Origin: Frankiaceae bacterium
GTDB taxonomy: Bacteria > Actinomycetota > Actinomycetes > BP-191
Assembly: GCA_035556555.1 (NCBI GenBank)
Contig: DATMES010000024.1
Coordinates: forward strand, 62,001 to 126,000
Direction: 5' to 3'
DNA: 64,000 nt
The translations under genes and the position numbers were made by a program. Positions 16,901 through 26,108 of the stretch are shown one piece after another. Every line of letters starts with the position of its first letter. The stretch's first letter is position 1. The notes under the pieces were generated by a model, which did not search any database, was not told the origin of the DNA, and saw only the letters and a program-made list of their open reading frames with translations.

Positions 16901-18142
16901 TCAGTGGGCGCAGGTGCAGGACATCGAGGGGTGCAGTGCGGGGGCGGGCAGCGCGGCGAAGCCGCTGCCGTCGTACGTCAGGGGCCGACCGCGGGTGGGC
17001 TCGCGGCGGGCCTTGGCGGGCGCGCGGCCGTCGGCGTACACCGGCGACGTGAGCGCGGTCAGGGCGTACCTCTCCTCCAGCAGCAGCTCGGCGCGGAGCC
17101 GGCCGCCACTGGGCAGAACGAGGGGGACCTCGGTGCGTGACGACGTCACGCGCGACTCGTGGACGACCTCGGTGCCGTTGGCGACGAGGCGCAGGGTCAT
17201 GCCGAGCGCGTTGCGGGTCGTGACGACGGCGAGGTGCTGGCCATCGCCGCGGACGGAGCCGCCGACCATCGCGGCCCGGCCGCTCCAGTCCTCGACGACG
17301 TCGAGCGTGAGGAACGGCCCGCCGAGCGCGGGCGGCTGCCACGAGATCGTCGTACGACCCGCCTGCACGCCCGCGATGACGCCGGCGGCGGAGTTGGTGG
17401 GGGCGTAGACCCACGTCGTCGGCTGGCCGACGCCCGCTGTCGGGTCGAGCGTCTTCCAGTGGTTGTCGCTCGCGCCCGTCGCGGCGCCGCGGAACGTCGT
17501 GTCCCACCAGCGCACGGCGAGGTGGTTGTCGGGCTCGTAGACCGGCGTCAGCTCGTGGCGGGTGAGCCACAGGGAGTTCCAGACCTCGACCGCGTCGAAG
17601 CGCTGCGTGTCGGCGACGGACTGGTCCCAGGCGAGGGCGTCGCCGTCGTTCTCGTTGCCGTAGAACGGGTGGTTGCAGATCGCCATGCCGCCGCGCGCGT
17701 GGATCTCGTCGAGCCACGCCGCCGTCCCGTTGCCAGCGGGGATGACGTCGGGCAGCAGGTCGCGCCGGGGCACGAACACGCCCGCGTGGTCGGAGCCAGG
17801 GAGCGAGTGCTCATACCCAGGCACCAAGGTCAGCGAGGACGAGACGTAGTCGGGGGCGTGGATCGACTCGACGCGGTTGTGGTCGGTGATCGCGAGGAAG
17901 TCGAGGCCGCGCAGCGTCGCGAGCGCGATCTGCTCACCGGGCGTGTGGCCGTGCGTGTAGAACTCCTCGTACCCCGTGTTGTCGTCCTCGGGGCCCGACC
18001 ACACGTCGTGGCTGTACACGCTGTGGCAATGCAGGTCCCCGGCCAGCCAGACGCCCTCGCGGGCACCCGCGCCGGGCAGCTTGGACAGCGCCGCGGTCGC
18101 GGCGGCGGCGTAGAGGAACTCCCTGCGGCTCAGCGGTCGCAC
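16901..18142 (-). CDS. Tat-exported CehA/McbA-type PHP-domain metallohydrolase
   Basis: A 413-residue protein beginning with a twin-arginine signal (LSRREFLYAAAATAALSKL). The PHP metal-site motifs follow in order: GDLHCHSVYSHD (residues about 34-45), FLAITDHNRVES, VPGYEHS, MAICNHPFYGNENDGDAL and TGASDNHWK. This is the CehA/McbA family layout, whose members hydrolyse phosphoesters or carbamates; the substrate is unknown here. A C-terminal beta-domain ends in CTCAH. GTG 18142 overlaps the GH92 stop by 13 nt. Tat export implies folding with metal before secretion. Confidence 0.85.
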   Translation of the reverse strand: MRPLSRREFLYAAAATAALSKLPGAGAREGVWLAGDLHCHSVYSHDVWSGPEDDNTGYEEFYTHGHTPGEQIALATLRGLDFLAITDHNRVESIHAPDYVSSSLTLVPGYEHSLPGSDHAGVFVPRRDLLPDVIPAGNGTAAWLDEIHARGGMAICNHPFYGNENDGDALAWDQSVADTQRFDAVEVWNSLWLTRHELTPVYEPDNHLAVRWWDTTFRGAATGASDNHWKTLDPTAGVGQPTTWVYAPTNSAAGVIAGVQAGRTTISWQPPALGGPFLTLDVVEDWSGRAAMVGGSVRGDGQHLAVVTTRNALGMTLRLVANGTEVVHESRVTSSRTEVPLVLPSGGRLRAELLLEERYALTALTSPVYADGRAPAKARREPTRGRPLTYDGSGFAALPAPALHPSMSCTCAH

Positions 18143-20331
18143 GCGAACGCCCCCAGCCCCGAGTCGGACAGCGACGGCGGCGCCGACGCCGTACCCCACG
18201 TCGTGTTCGGCGTCGGCCCCATGTGCAGGGTCAACGTCCCGGCCTTGCGAAGGTCGCGGTGGCTGATCCACGAACGGTCGATCGAGGCCGACTGGACGTA
18301 CTTGTTCAGCAGGCTCGCGCCCGGCGCGTTGATGACGACGTCCTTCTTGCCGGGCAGGTCGATCGCGGCGCGCTCGAAGACCGGGGAGCCGATCACGTAG
18401 AACGGCGCGCCCGGCGTGACGGGCCCGAGGCCGAGGGCGGACCAGACGTACCAGGCCGACAGCGAGCCGAGGTCGTCGTTGCCGGGCAGGCCCTCGGGCG
18501 TCGGGCGGAACACGCCCTGGATCTGCCGCTGGACGCTCTGCACCTTCCACGGCTGCCGCGCGTGCGCGTACATCCACGAGGTCTGGAGGTCGTGCTCGTT
18601 GCCTGGGGCGTACTGGTTGGTGCGGTAGACGAGGCCGAACGCCGTCACGCGGGTCTGCGCCTCCGCGACGGCCACCGGCACGACGGAGCCGACGGCCTCG
18701 GAGAAGTGCGTGTCGAGGCGCTCGGCCGCAGCGGCGTCGCCGCCCATCCGGTCGAACACGCCGCGCGCGTCGTGCGGCGCGAGCCACGAGTACTGCCAGG
18801 AGTTGCCCTCCTGGAAGCCGGTCTCGTCGGTCGGGTCGAACGGCGCGTGCCACGACCCGTCGTCGTTGCGCGGCCGGATCCAGCGCGTCTCGGGGTCGAG
18901 CAGGTCGCGGTACGCCGCCGACTGGGCCGCCCACGTCGCGGCGTCCTCGGACTTGCCGAGCGCGTGCGCGAGGAGCGCGAGGGAGAAGTCGGCGACGCCG
19001 TACTCCAGCGTCGTCCCCGCGCCGCGGCTCGACGCCTGGAGCGGGAGGTAGCCGCGCTGGTGCCAGGCAGCCTCTCTGCGCGTGACGAGCTCGACGGCCT
19101 CTGCATAGAGCTCCTCGGCCTCGGCGTCGGTGAGCAGGCCGCGGCAGACGCCGTCGGTGATGGTCGGGATCGCGGGGTCGCCGGACATGTGGGAGGCGTC
19201 GAAGTTCTGCTCGCCCCAGCGCGGCAGCTTCCCGCCCTCGGTCGCGTCGACCAGGAGCGAACGCAGCATGTCGGCGTAGCGCTCGGGCCAGACCGACGCG
19301 AGGAGCTGGTTCTGCGCCTTGTACGTGTCCCACGACGAGAAGTTGGCGTAGTGCGTGCGGCCAGGGCTGTCGTGCACCGCGCCGTCGAAGCCGAGGTAGC
19401 GGCCGTCGGCGTCCTCGAAGACGTTGGGGTGCAGCAGGGAGTGGTACAGCGCCGTGTAGAACGTCCGCTGGTCGAGCACCGTCCCGCCGGTCACCTGGAT
19501 CCGCGCGAGCTCGCGGTTCCATGCCGCGCGGGCGGCGGCCTTGGCGGCGTCGAATGCCGTGCGCTCGGCGTCGAGGTTGGCCTTCGCGCCGGCCGCGTCC
19601 ACGAACGAGATCCCGGTCTGCACGGTCACGGTGCTGCCGGGGGCGAACGACACCCAGCCGCTGGCGGCGTTCCACCGGCCGCTCGACGTGAACGGCTGGC
19701 TGAAGTCGGACTCGAAGTAGACGGGGTACCGCCCGCGCGACCAGCCGCGGATGGTGTCGGCGTCGACGACCTCGAAGCTGCCGGGGTGCGCGCCCTCGAC
19801 CGAGCGGCCGGCGTCCACGATGACGTTGGCCTGGACGGCCGGCGGGAAGGCGTAGCGCTGGATCCCCGTGCGGGTCGTGGCGGTGAGCTCGGCGGTGACG
19901 CCGTACGTGTCGAGGCGGACCGTGTAGTAGCCGGCCTCGGCGCGTTCGGTGGCGTGGTCGAAGGTGCTGCCGTACGCCCGGAAGTCGCTCGTCACGAGCG
20001 GCCCGGTCGTCGGCAGGAACGGGATGTCGCCCGCCTTCTTCACGCCCGGCCCGGAGAGGTGGACGTGCGAGAAGCCGTTGATGGCCGGGTCCGTGTAGAG
20101 GTAGCCGGAGTAGGCGAAGGGGCCACCCGTGTCCGGGGAGACCTGGGTCATCCCGAACGGCGTCGCGGCGCCCGGCACAGTGAACCCCGGCGCGAACGTC
20201 CCCACCATCGGGTCCACGTGCCGCGCGAGGTCCGGCACGGGCGGCGCCGGCGCGGGGCCCGGCGCGGCGACGGCGGGCAGGGTCGCGGCGGCCAGGCAGA
20301 GCACGAGCGCGCGGGGGAGCATCCGCGACAC
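18130..20331 (-). CDS. Secreted GH92 alpha-mannosidase
   Basis: Calcium-dependent exo-alpha-mannosidase family acting on N-glycans or other alpha-mannosides outside the cell. About 733 residues: signal peptide MLPRALVLCLAAATLPAVAA, then HVDPMVGTFAPGFTVPGAAT (N-terminal lectin-like beta-sandwich), SGYLYTDPAINGFSHVHLSG and a helical barrel with SWDTYKAQNQLL. The catalytic-region block GNDDLGSLSAWYVWSALGL near the C-terminus is the strongest signature. I prefer GTG 20331, 9 nt after GGAGG; ATG 20340 is an alternative. First gene of the four-gene exported operon; a PucR gene is divergent upstream. Confidence 0.9.
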   Translation of the reverse strand: MSRMLPRALVLCLAAATLPAVAAPGPAPAPPVPDLARHVDPMVGTFAPGFTVPGAATPFGMTQVSPDTGGPFAYSGYLYTDPAINGFSHVHLSGPGVKKAGDIPFLPTTGPLVTSDFRAYGSTFDHATERAEAGYYTVRLDTYGVTAELTATTRTGIQRYAFPPAVQANVIVDAGRSVEGAHPGSFEVVDADTIRGWSRGRYPVYFESDFSQPFTSSGRWNAASGWVSFAPGSTVTVQTGISFVDAAGAKANLDAERTAFDAAKAAARAAWNRELARIQVTGGTVLDQRTFYTALYHSLLHPNVFEDADGRYLGFDGAVHDSPGRTHYANFSSWDTYKAQNQLLASVWPERYADMLRSLLVDATEGGKLPRWGEQNFDASHMSGDPAIPTITDGVCRGLLTDAEAEELYAEAVELVTRREAAWHQRGYLPLQASSRGAGTTLEYGVADFSLALLAHALGKSEDAATWAAQSAAYRDLLDPETRWIRPRNDDGSWHAPFDPTDETGFQEGNSWQYSWLAPHDARGVFDRMGGDAAAAERLDTHFSEAVGSVVPVAVAEAQTRVTAFGLVYRTNQYAPGNEHDLQTSWMYAHARQPWKVQSVQRQIQGVFRPTPEGLPGNDDLGSLSAWYVWSALGLGPVTPGAPFYVIGSPVFERAAIDLPGKKDVVINAPGASLLNKYVQSASIDRSWISHRDLRKAGTLTLHMGPTPNTTWGTASAPPSLSDSGLGAFACDR

Positions 20332-20493
20332 TGAGGGCATCCTCCGAGGATGACTCGCCCCGGTTCGCGTGCCTATGCGCCCCGGCCTTGAATCGGGCGC
20401 CTCAACTTTGTGACCCGTCACAGCAGGAGAACCGGTATTCCTCGCATTGGACGGGTCTTCCGCGTCTCGTTGTTATCGGTCACAGTGGTCGGC

Positions 20494-21684
20494 GTGGCCG
20501 AGGACCTGTACGAGCGCGTCCGCCGCCGGGTGCCCGTGCTCGCCCGGCGGATGGTCGAGGCGTTCCTCGACGAGGTGCCGTTCTACCGGCGGCTGCCGCG
20601 CGAGCAGCTCGACGGCGAGATCACGGAGATCTGCGCGGACAACCTGCGGGTGTTCTTCGCGACGCTGGCCGAGGACAGGCTGCCGACGGACGCCGAGCTG
20701 GCGGAGCCGCGCGGGTCGGCGGCGCGGCGCGCGCAGGAGCGGGTGCCGCTGGACGCGGTGCTGACGGCGTACCACGTGGGCGGGCGGATCGGCTGGGGCG
20801 AGCTCTGCGCGGAGGCACGGCCCGAGGAGACCGAGGCGCTGCTCGCCGCCGCGGACGGCGTGCAGCGGTACGTCCAGGCCGTGACCGGCGTCGTCGCGAC
20901 GGCGTACCTGGAGGAGCAGCAGGCGATCCACGGCGAGGAGCGCGACGCCCGCCGCGCGCTGGTCTCCGCGCTGTTGTCCGGCGAGCCCGCGGACGACCTC
21001 GCGACGCGGCTCGGCGTGCGGCTCGCGCCGGCGTGGACGGTGCTGGCGCTGGAGCTCGGCGAGCACCCCGACGAACGCAGCGCGGACGTGACCGGCGCGG
21101 TCGCCGGGCGGCGGAAGGTACGGCGCGTGCAGGACGTGCTCGACGCGTTCGCCGGGACGCAGGTGCTGGGGTCGCTGGACGCGACGGGCGGCGTCGTGCT
21201 GCTGCCGTCACCCGACGCGGCGCTGGCCCCGCTGGTGTCGGACCTCGTGCGCGCGGCCGGCGCTCCGGTCCGGGCGGGGGCCGCGTACGCGGCGTCGCGG
21301 ACCGACCTCGCGGCGGCGGGCGAGCAGGCGGGCGAGGTGCTGCGGCTCGCGGGTCTCCTCGGCCGGCCGAGCGGCGTCTACGTCCTGCGCGACGTACTCC
21401 TCGAGTACCAGCTGACCCGCCCGAGCGACGCGCTGCCGCTGCTCGCCGCGATGCTCGACCCGATCGAGCGCAACCCCGACCTGCTGCGCACGCTGGAGAC
21501 GTACCTCCGGGAGAACCTCGACCGGCGCAGGACGGCCGCCGCCCTGCACGTGCACCCGAACACGCTCGACTACCGGCTCAAGCGGATCGTCGAGCTGACC
21601 GGTCTCGACCCCGCGACGACGGGGGGCCTGCAGCTGCTCGCCGCGGCCGCGGCGGTCAGGGGCGCCCGAGCCGCTGCCACGTAG
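20494..21684 (+). CDS. PucR/CdaR-family transcriptional regulator
   Basis: About 396 residues. The C-terminal helix-turn-helix of the PucR family is clear (YLRENLDRRRTAAALHVHPN then TLDYRLKRI, last 60 residues), followed by an alanine-rich tail. The N-terminal half resembles the RsbRD-like sensor of actinobacterial regulators (VPFYRRLPREQLDGEI, LDAVLTAYHVGGRIGW). The middle is the GGDEF-like CdaR domain. The start is uncertain: GTG 20494 is used, but GTG 20410 is also open. It is divergent from the GH92 operon and may regulate it, an inference from position only. Its 3' end overlaps the convergent propeller gene by 29 nt. Confidence 0.85.
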   Translation: MAEDLYERVRRRVPVLARRMVEAFLDEVPFYRRLPREQLDGEITEICADNLRVFFATLAEDRLPTDAELAEPRGSAARRAQERVPLDAVLTAYHVGGRIGWGELCAEARPEETEALLAAADGVQRYVQAVTGVVATAYLEEQQAIHGEERDARRALVSALLSGEPADDLATRLGVRLAPAWTVLALELGEHPDERSADVTGAVAGRRKVRRVQDVLDAFAGTQVLGSLDATGGVVLLPSPDAALAPLVSDLVRAAGAPVRAGAAYAASRTDLAAAGEQAGEVLRLAGLLGRPSGVYVLRDVLLEYQLTRPSDALPLLAAMLDPIERNPDLLRTLETYLRENLDRRRTAAALHVHPNTLDYRLKRIVELTGLDPATTGGLQLLAAAAAVRGARAAAT

Positions 21685-23899
21685 CGCCGTCGGTGGTGCG
21701 CCAGAGGGCGTTCCCGGCGAGCAGCCAGCCATGGGTCGCATCGGTGAACGTCAGCGCGGTCACCTTGGCCGTGACCTCGGGGGCCGCGCGCCAGGACGCT
21801 CCGCCGTCGCGGGTGACGAGCAGGCCGCGGTTCGCGCCGGTACGCCATGCGTGCTCCGCCGAGAACGCCACGACCTCGCCGGCGATCGGGCCCTTCGTGG
21901 GCAGCGGCCGCGTCCGCCAGCGCCGGCCGCCGTCGGTCGACACGGACATCGTCTGCGGGGCGCCGTCGCTGCCGCTGGCGCAGACCAGCCACAGCCCGGT
22001 GGGGGCGTACGCCGACAGCGAGCCCCGGCACGGCGCCGGGGACACGCGCCACGTCTCCCCGCCGTCCGCGGTTCGTTCGACCGCGGGCAGCGACTCGCCG
22101 TCGTCCGGGTGCAGGAAGTACGCGTGCTCCTCCGACCCGGCGGCGAACACCCCGCGCGCCCGGCTCCCGGTGACCAGCACCGGCTCGCCGAACCGGTCGC
22201 CCGCCGGCGTGCCGCGGACGACCATCGGCGAGCAGGGCGTGCCCAGGCAGCCCTCGTGCGTGACCGCCCACACCGCGTCGCCGCGGGGCACGACGTCGTA
22301 CGTGAACCTGCTCCCGATGTCCTTCCACGTGAGCCCGCCGTCGTGCGTGACGAGGACGTCCTCGCCGTACAGCCAGCCGAGGCGGGCGTCGGCGAACGTC
22401 ACCGACGTCACCTTGCCGGGCGCGTGCGGGTCCTCGCCGTCCCACCCCTTGCCCGGGTCGGGCAGCTTGAGCCAGGTCAGGCCGCCGTCGACCGTACGGC
22501 GCAGCACCGTTTCGCAGTGCGCCGCCGCGCAGCGCTGCCCGACCGCCCAGCCGAGCAGCGGGCTGGCGAACGCCACGTCGTTCCAGACCACGCCGGCCTC
22601 GCGCAGCCCCACGGAGACGGCGGGCGGCGGCGGCGTGCCCGCGGCGCGGGGCGCGCCGGGCGGGAGCGCGAGGCGTTCCCAGCTCGTGCCGTCCGTGGTG
22701 CGCCAGAGCAGCCCGGCGTCGCCCATCGCCCACGCGTGGGTGGCGTCGACGACGTCGAGGTTGCCGTAGCCGTACCCCTTGCCGGCCCCCTCGGCGGGGC
22801 GCCAGGTCTGACCGCCGTCGGCGGTGACGTAGAGGCGGGCGGGCTCCTGGAGGGCGAGGTACGCGTCGTGCGCGCTGCGCGCGACGAGGTCGGTGACGAC
22901 GCCCTCGCCCGGCGGTGCGGGGAGCGGGATCCACGTCGTGCCGTGGTCGTCGGACTGGTACGCGCTGCGGCCCTTCGGCGTCGTGCAGACCAGCCAGAGC
23001 GGCCGCAGGTGGCCGGCCGACAGCGACGCGGCGGTCGCGTCGGGGCAGGGCATCGTGCCGCGCGTCCACGTGAGGCCGCGGTCGTGCGAACGGTGGAACG
23101 ACGCGCGCGGCGCGTCGGGTGCGTCCCACGCGAGGACGTAGCCGTTCATGGGACCGGCTCTGCGCACGACGGCGGCGGCGCCGTTCGTCTCGGGGATCTC
23201 GAGGCCGGTGAGCCGCCCGCCGAGCGGGCCCGCGCGGACGACGAGGTCGCAGTCGACGCCGTCGGCGCAGCCGCGTTCGGTGACCCAGACCGACTCCTCG
23301 ACGACCGAGACCGACGTGACCTTGCTCTGCTGCGGGACGCGGCGCCAGGTGCGCGCGCCGTCGCTGGTGACGTAGAGGTCGGGGTTGAAGGCGTAGCCGT
23401 GGCGCTGGTCGACCATGCGCAGCGAGCGGACCGCGCCGCCCGCGGGGTCCTGCGTGTGGAACGACACGCGCGGCACGTCCTCCGCGACCGCCACCGGTGC
23501 GGACCACGTACGGCCGCCGTCGTCGCTGCGCCACGTCGCGACGTCGCACGTCTCGCCGACACAACGCAGGCCGATCGCCCAGCCGGTCTCCGCCGTGACG
23601 AAGTCGACGTCGGTGACGACGTAGTCCTTGTAGTCGTTCGGCGGGGGGAGCTTGTCGCTGTTGACGATCTGGCTCAGCGCGGTGGGGGCCGCGACGGGGG
23701 TGCCTTGGTCGCCGGCGCCGGTCGTGGTGCCGCGGCCGAGCGCGGCGAGGCCGCCCGCGCTGCCGACGAGCACCACGGCGAACGTCGTGGCGATGGCGCG
23801 GCGCTGCTGCCGGCGCTTGCGGCGCTCGCGCAGGGCGGAGAGCGGCGGCGGTGTCACCGAGTCCTCGAGGCCGCCGCGGAGGCCGTCCCAGTCAGCCAT
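21656..23899 (-). CDS. Membrane-anchored BNR/YCF48-type beta-propeller protein
   Basis: A 747-residue protein. A cytoplasmic segment of about 37 residues is rich in Arg/Lys (RERRKRRQQRR), followed by one membrane helix (ATTFAVVLVGSAGGLAALG). The extracytoplasmic part has about twelve Ser/Thr-x-Asp-Gly-x-x-x-Trp repeats (for example SDDGGRTW, TADGGQTW, THDGGLTW, TRDGGASW), the Asp-box of sialidase-like propellers. No catalytic sialidase residues were identified. It overlaps the upstream sigma-factor gene by 8 nt, so it is translationally coupled and is probably its partner. An anti-sigma or sensor role is inference from position and topology. Confidence 0.85.
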   Translation of the reverse strand: MADWDGLRGGLEDSVTPPPLSALRERRKRRQQRRAIATTFAVVLVGSAGGLAALGRGTTTGAGDQGTPVAAPTALSQIVNSDKLPPPNDYKDYVVTDVDFVTAETGWAIGLRCVGETCDVATWRSDDGGRTWSAPVAVAEDVPRVSFHTQDPAGGAVRSLRMVDQRHGYAFNPDLYVTSDGARTWRRVPQQSKVTSVSVVEESVWVTERGCADGVDCDLVVRAGPLGGRLTGLEIPETNGAAAVVRRAGPMNGYVLAWDAPDAPRASFHRSHDRGLTWTRGTMPCPDATAASLSAGHLRPLWLVCTTPKGRSAYQSDDHGTTWIPLPAPPGEGVVTDLVARSAHDAYLALQEPARLYVTADGGQTWRPAEGAGKGYGYGNLDVVDATHAWAMGDAGLLWRTTDGTSWERLALPPGAPRAAGTPPPPAVSVGLREAGVVWNDVAFASPLLGWAVGQRCAAAHCETVLRRTVDGGLTWLKLPDPGKGWDGEDPHAPGKVTSVTFADARLGWLYGEDVLVTHDGGLTWKDIGSRFTYDVVPRGDAVWAVTHEGCLGTPCSPMVVRGTPAGDRFGEPVLVTGSRARGVFAAGSEEHAYFLHPDDGESLPAVERTADGGETWRVSPAPCRGSLSAYAPTGLWLVCASGSDGAPQTMSVSTDGGRRWRTRPLPTKGPIAGEVVAFSAEHAWRTGANRGLLVTRDGGASWRAAPEVTAKVTALTFTDATHGWLLAGNALWRTTDGATWQRLGRP

Positions 23900-24386
23900 G
23901 GAGCGCCGCCTCCTCGACCCCGAGCTTGCCGGCGAGCGCCGTACGGCCGCGGGACAGCCGGGCCTTGATCGTGCCGCTCGGCGCGCCGACCGAGGCGGCC
24001 ACCTCGTCGACGGACAGGCCGACGAAGTGGTGCAGCACCAGTGCCTCGCGCTGCGCCTCGGGCAGGCCCTTCATGGCGGTCATGAGGGCGACGTGGTCGG
24101 GGGACAGCTCGGGCTCCTCGTGGGGTACGCCGTGCTTGACCAGCGCGGCGGCGCCGCGGACGGCGCGGCGCCAGCGGCTGCGGGCGAGGTTGAGCGCGAC
24201 GGTACGAAGCCACGCCTCGGGAGCGTCGTACGTGCGGACGTCGTCCCACCGTCCCATCGCGCGCATGAACGCCTCCTGCACGACGTCCTCCGCCTCCTGC
24301 CGGTTGCCGGTGACGGCGTGCAGCTGCGCGACGAGACGCCGGTACGACTGCGTGTAGAGGTCGTCGAGCGACCCGTCGTACGGCAC
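23892..24386 (-). CDS. ECF RNA polymerase sigma factor (SigE-like family)
   Basis: A 164-residue ECF sigma factor. Region 2 is LYTQSYRRLVAQLHAVTGN and AEDVVQEAFMRAMGRWDDV followed by PEAWLRTVALNLARSRWRR. Region 4 is LPEAQREALVLHHFVGLSVD then VAASVGAPSGTIKARLSRG. Only sigma-2 and sigma-4 are present. It starts at GTG 24386 with a GGGAGGGGG ribosome binding site. The next gene overlaps by 8 nt and encodes a single-pass membrane propeller protein. Upstream lie a palindromic repeat and a family A repeat, then pepA on the same strand. Confidence 0.92.
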   Translation of the reverse strand: MPYDGSLDDLYTQSYRRLVAQLHAVTGNRQEAEDVVQEAFMRAMGRWDDVRTYDAPEAWLRTVALNLARSRWRRAVRGAAALVKHGVPHEEPELSPDHVALMTAMKGLPEAQREALVLHHFVGLSVDEVAASVGAPSGTIKARLSRGRTALAGKLGVEEAALHG

Positions 24387-24461
24387 CCGACCCCCTCCCG
24401 TACACCGCCGCCGTCAGGAGTAGCGACTCCCGCGGGGCCGGGCGGGTTGCATGTCGATTTT

Positions 24462-24517
24462 CGTGATCTTGGCAACGACTGTGTCGCTATAGCAGCACAG
24501 ACGTCGCCAAGATCACG
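24462..24517. repeat. 56-bp palindromic repeat, family B, copy 2
   Basis: Same length and outer stem as copies at 9471 and 41787; loop TCGCTATAGCAG. Inner bases CTGTG/CACAG extend the hairpin. It lies between pepA (downstream end) and the sigma-factor gene (upstream region), 31 bp from a family A repeat. Confidence 0.8.
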
Positions 24518-24548
24518 TGTGTCGGGACGGGGGCGCGCTCCACGTCGG

Positions 24549-24600
24549 CGCAACCGGGTTGCGGCCCGTGCGGCGAAAGAGCGCGGAACGCACCCCGAAC
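24549..24600 (-). repeat. Interspersed repeat, family A, copy 2
   Basis: On the minus strand it reads GGGGTGCGTTCCGCGCTCTT, then CGCCGCACGG and CGCAACCCGG, matching the core at 58951-59022 and 41875-41915. It contains the palindrome GCAACCGGGTTGC (plus strand). It lies 11 bp beyond the pepA stop codon. Confidence 0.7.
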
Positions 24601-24611
24601 GACGGGCCGCC

Positions 24612-26108
24612 CTACCGCGCGGCCTCGTCCTCGGCGAGCTGGACGAACGTCCGCACCGGCACGCCGGTGCCGCCCTTCGGCGTGTAGCCCCAGGGGTCGT
24701 TCGTGTTGTACGCCGGGCCCGCGACGTCGAGGTGCGCCCACGGGATGCCCTCGGCCACGAACTCCTTGAGGAACATCCCGCCGACGAGCATGCCGCCGTA
24801 GCGGTCGCCGGTGTTGGTGATGTCGGCGACGTCGGAGTCGATGGACTTGCGCAGCTCCTGGGGGAGCGGCATCGGCCACATCATCTCGCCGGCCGTCTCG
24901 CTCGCGGCGACGATGCGCGTACGCAGGTCGTCGTCGTTGCTCATGACGCCCGCCGTACGAGCGCCGAGCGCGACGAGCTGCGCGCCGGTGAGCGTCGCGG
25001 CGTCGACGATGAGGTCGGGGCTCTCCTGGCCGGCGCGCACGATGGCGTCGGCGAGGATGAGCCGGCCCTCGGCGTCGGTGTTGAGGATCTCGACACGCTT
25101 GCCGCCGAACATCGTGAGTACGTCGCCAGGGCGGATCGCCGCGCCGGACGGCATGTTCTCGGCGGTGGGGACCCAGCCGGTGACGTTGACGCGGAGGCCG
25201 AGCCGCGCGATCGCGGTGAGCGCCGCGACGACCGCGGCCGCCCCGGCCATGTCGGACTTCATCCACTCCATCGACGCGGCGGGCTTGATGGAGATGCCGC
25301 CCGAGTCGAACGTCACGCCCTTGCCGACGAGCGCGATCGTGCGGGTCGCGCGCGGGTGGCGGTACTCGATGCGGACCAGCCGCGGCGGGTTGGCGGAGCC
25401 CTGGCCGACGCCGAGGATGCCGCCGTAGCCGCCCTTCTTCAACGCCTTCTCGTCCATGACCTCGACCGAGCAGCCTGCCTTGGTGCACTCGGTCCTGGCG
25501 ATGTCCGCGAGGTCGGCGGGGTGCAGGTCGCCGGGGGGAGTGTTGACGAGGTCGCGGGCCAGCGCGACGGCCTGGGCTACGACGTCCGCGCGCTTGGCGG
25601 CGTTGACGGCCGCCTTGTCCTTGGGGTCGCCGACGAGCAGCGTCACCGACTGGACGGGCTCCTTGCGTCCCTCGAGGGAGGCGTTGCGGAACTTCACGAA
25701 GTCGTACGCCCCCAGCAGCGCGCCCTCCGCGACCGCGCGCTGCGCGCCGTCGACCGCGTGCAGCGAGAGCGTCGTGGCGGCGCGGCGGGCGCCGGTGGCG
25801 GCGCGGACGCCCGCACCGGCGGCGCGGCGCAGCGTCTCCGCGGTGACCTTCTTCGCGTCGCCGAGGCCGACCGCGACGACGCTCGTCGCGCCGAGCTGGC
25901 CGAGGGTGGGGACGCGGACGCACTCGTCCTCGTTGCCCTGGAAGCCGAGGTCGGCGAGCACCTTGGCCAGGCGGCCGCCGAACGCCTTGTCGACGGGCGC
26001 GTTGCCCGCCGCGAGAGCGAGGCCCTTGGGCCCCTTGGCGACGCCGACGACGAGTACGTCGGCCTTGACGGCGGCCGCGTCCGGACCGGTGAGGGAGAGC
26101 GAAGTCAT
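24612..26108 (-). CDS. pepA: Leucyl aminopeptidase (M17)
   Basis: Manganese/zinc aminopeptidase of family M17, releasing N-terminal residues from peptides in the cytoplasm. The 498-residue length is normal. Diagnostic parts are LVGKGVTFDSGGISIKPAAS (metal ligands and catalytic Lys), KSDMAGAAAV and NTDAEGRLILADA (the family signature), then WAHLDVAGPAYN. ATG 26108 is preceded by TAGAGT with a 7-nt gap (26121-26116, minus strand), a leaderless start; the upstream open frame is not coding. Corresponds to mycobacterial pepB (Rv2213) in position. The 260 bp between it and gcvT hold this promoter, the gcvT promoter and a 9-bp inverted repeat (26286-26335). Confidence 0.95.
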   Translation of the reverse strand: MTSLSLTGPDAAAVKADVLVVGVAKGPKGLALAAGNAPVDKAFGGRLAKVLADLGFQGNEDECVRVPTLGQLGATSVVAVGLGDAKKVTAETLRRAAGAGVRAATGARRAATTLSLHAVDGAQRAVAEGALLGAYDFVKFRNASLEGRKEPVQSVTLLVGDPKDKAAVNAAKRADVVAQAVALARDLVNTPPGDLHPADLADIARTECTKAGCSVEVMDEKALKKGGYGGILGVGQGSANPPRLVRIEYRHPRATRTIALVGKGVTFDSGGISIKPAASMEWMKSDMAGAAAVVAALTAIARLGLRVNVTGWVPTAENMPSGAAIRPGDVLTMFGGKRVEILNTDAEGRLILADAIVRAGQESPDLIVDAATLTGAQLVALGARTAGVMSNDDDLRTRIVAASETAGEMMWPMPLPQELRKSIDSDVADITNTGDRYGGMLVGGMFLKEFVAEGIPWAHLDVAGPAYNTNDPWGYTPKGGTGVPVRTFVQLAEDEAAR

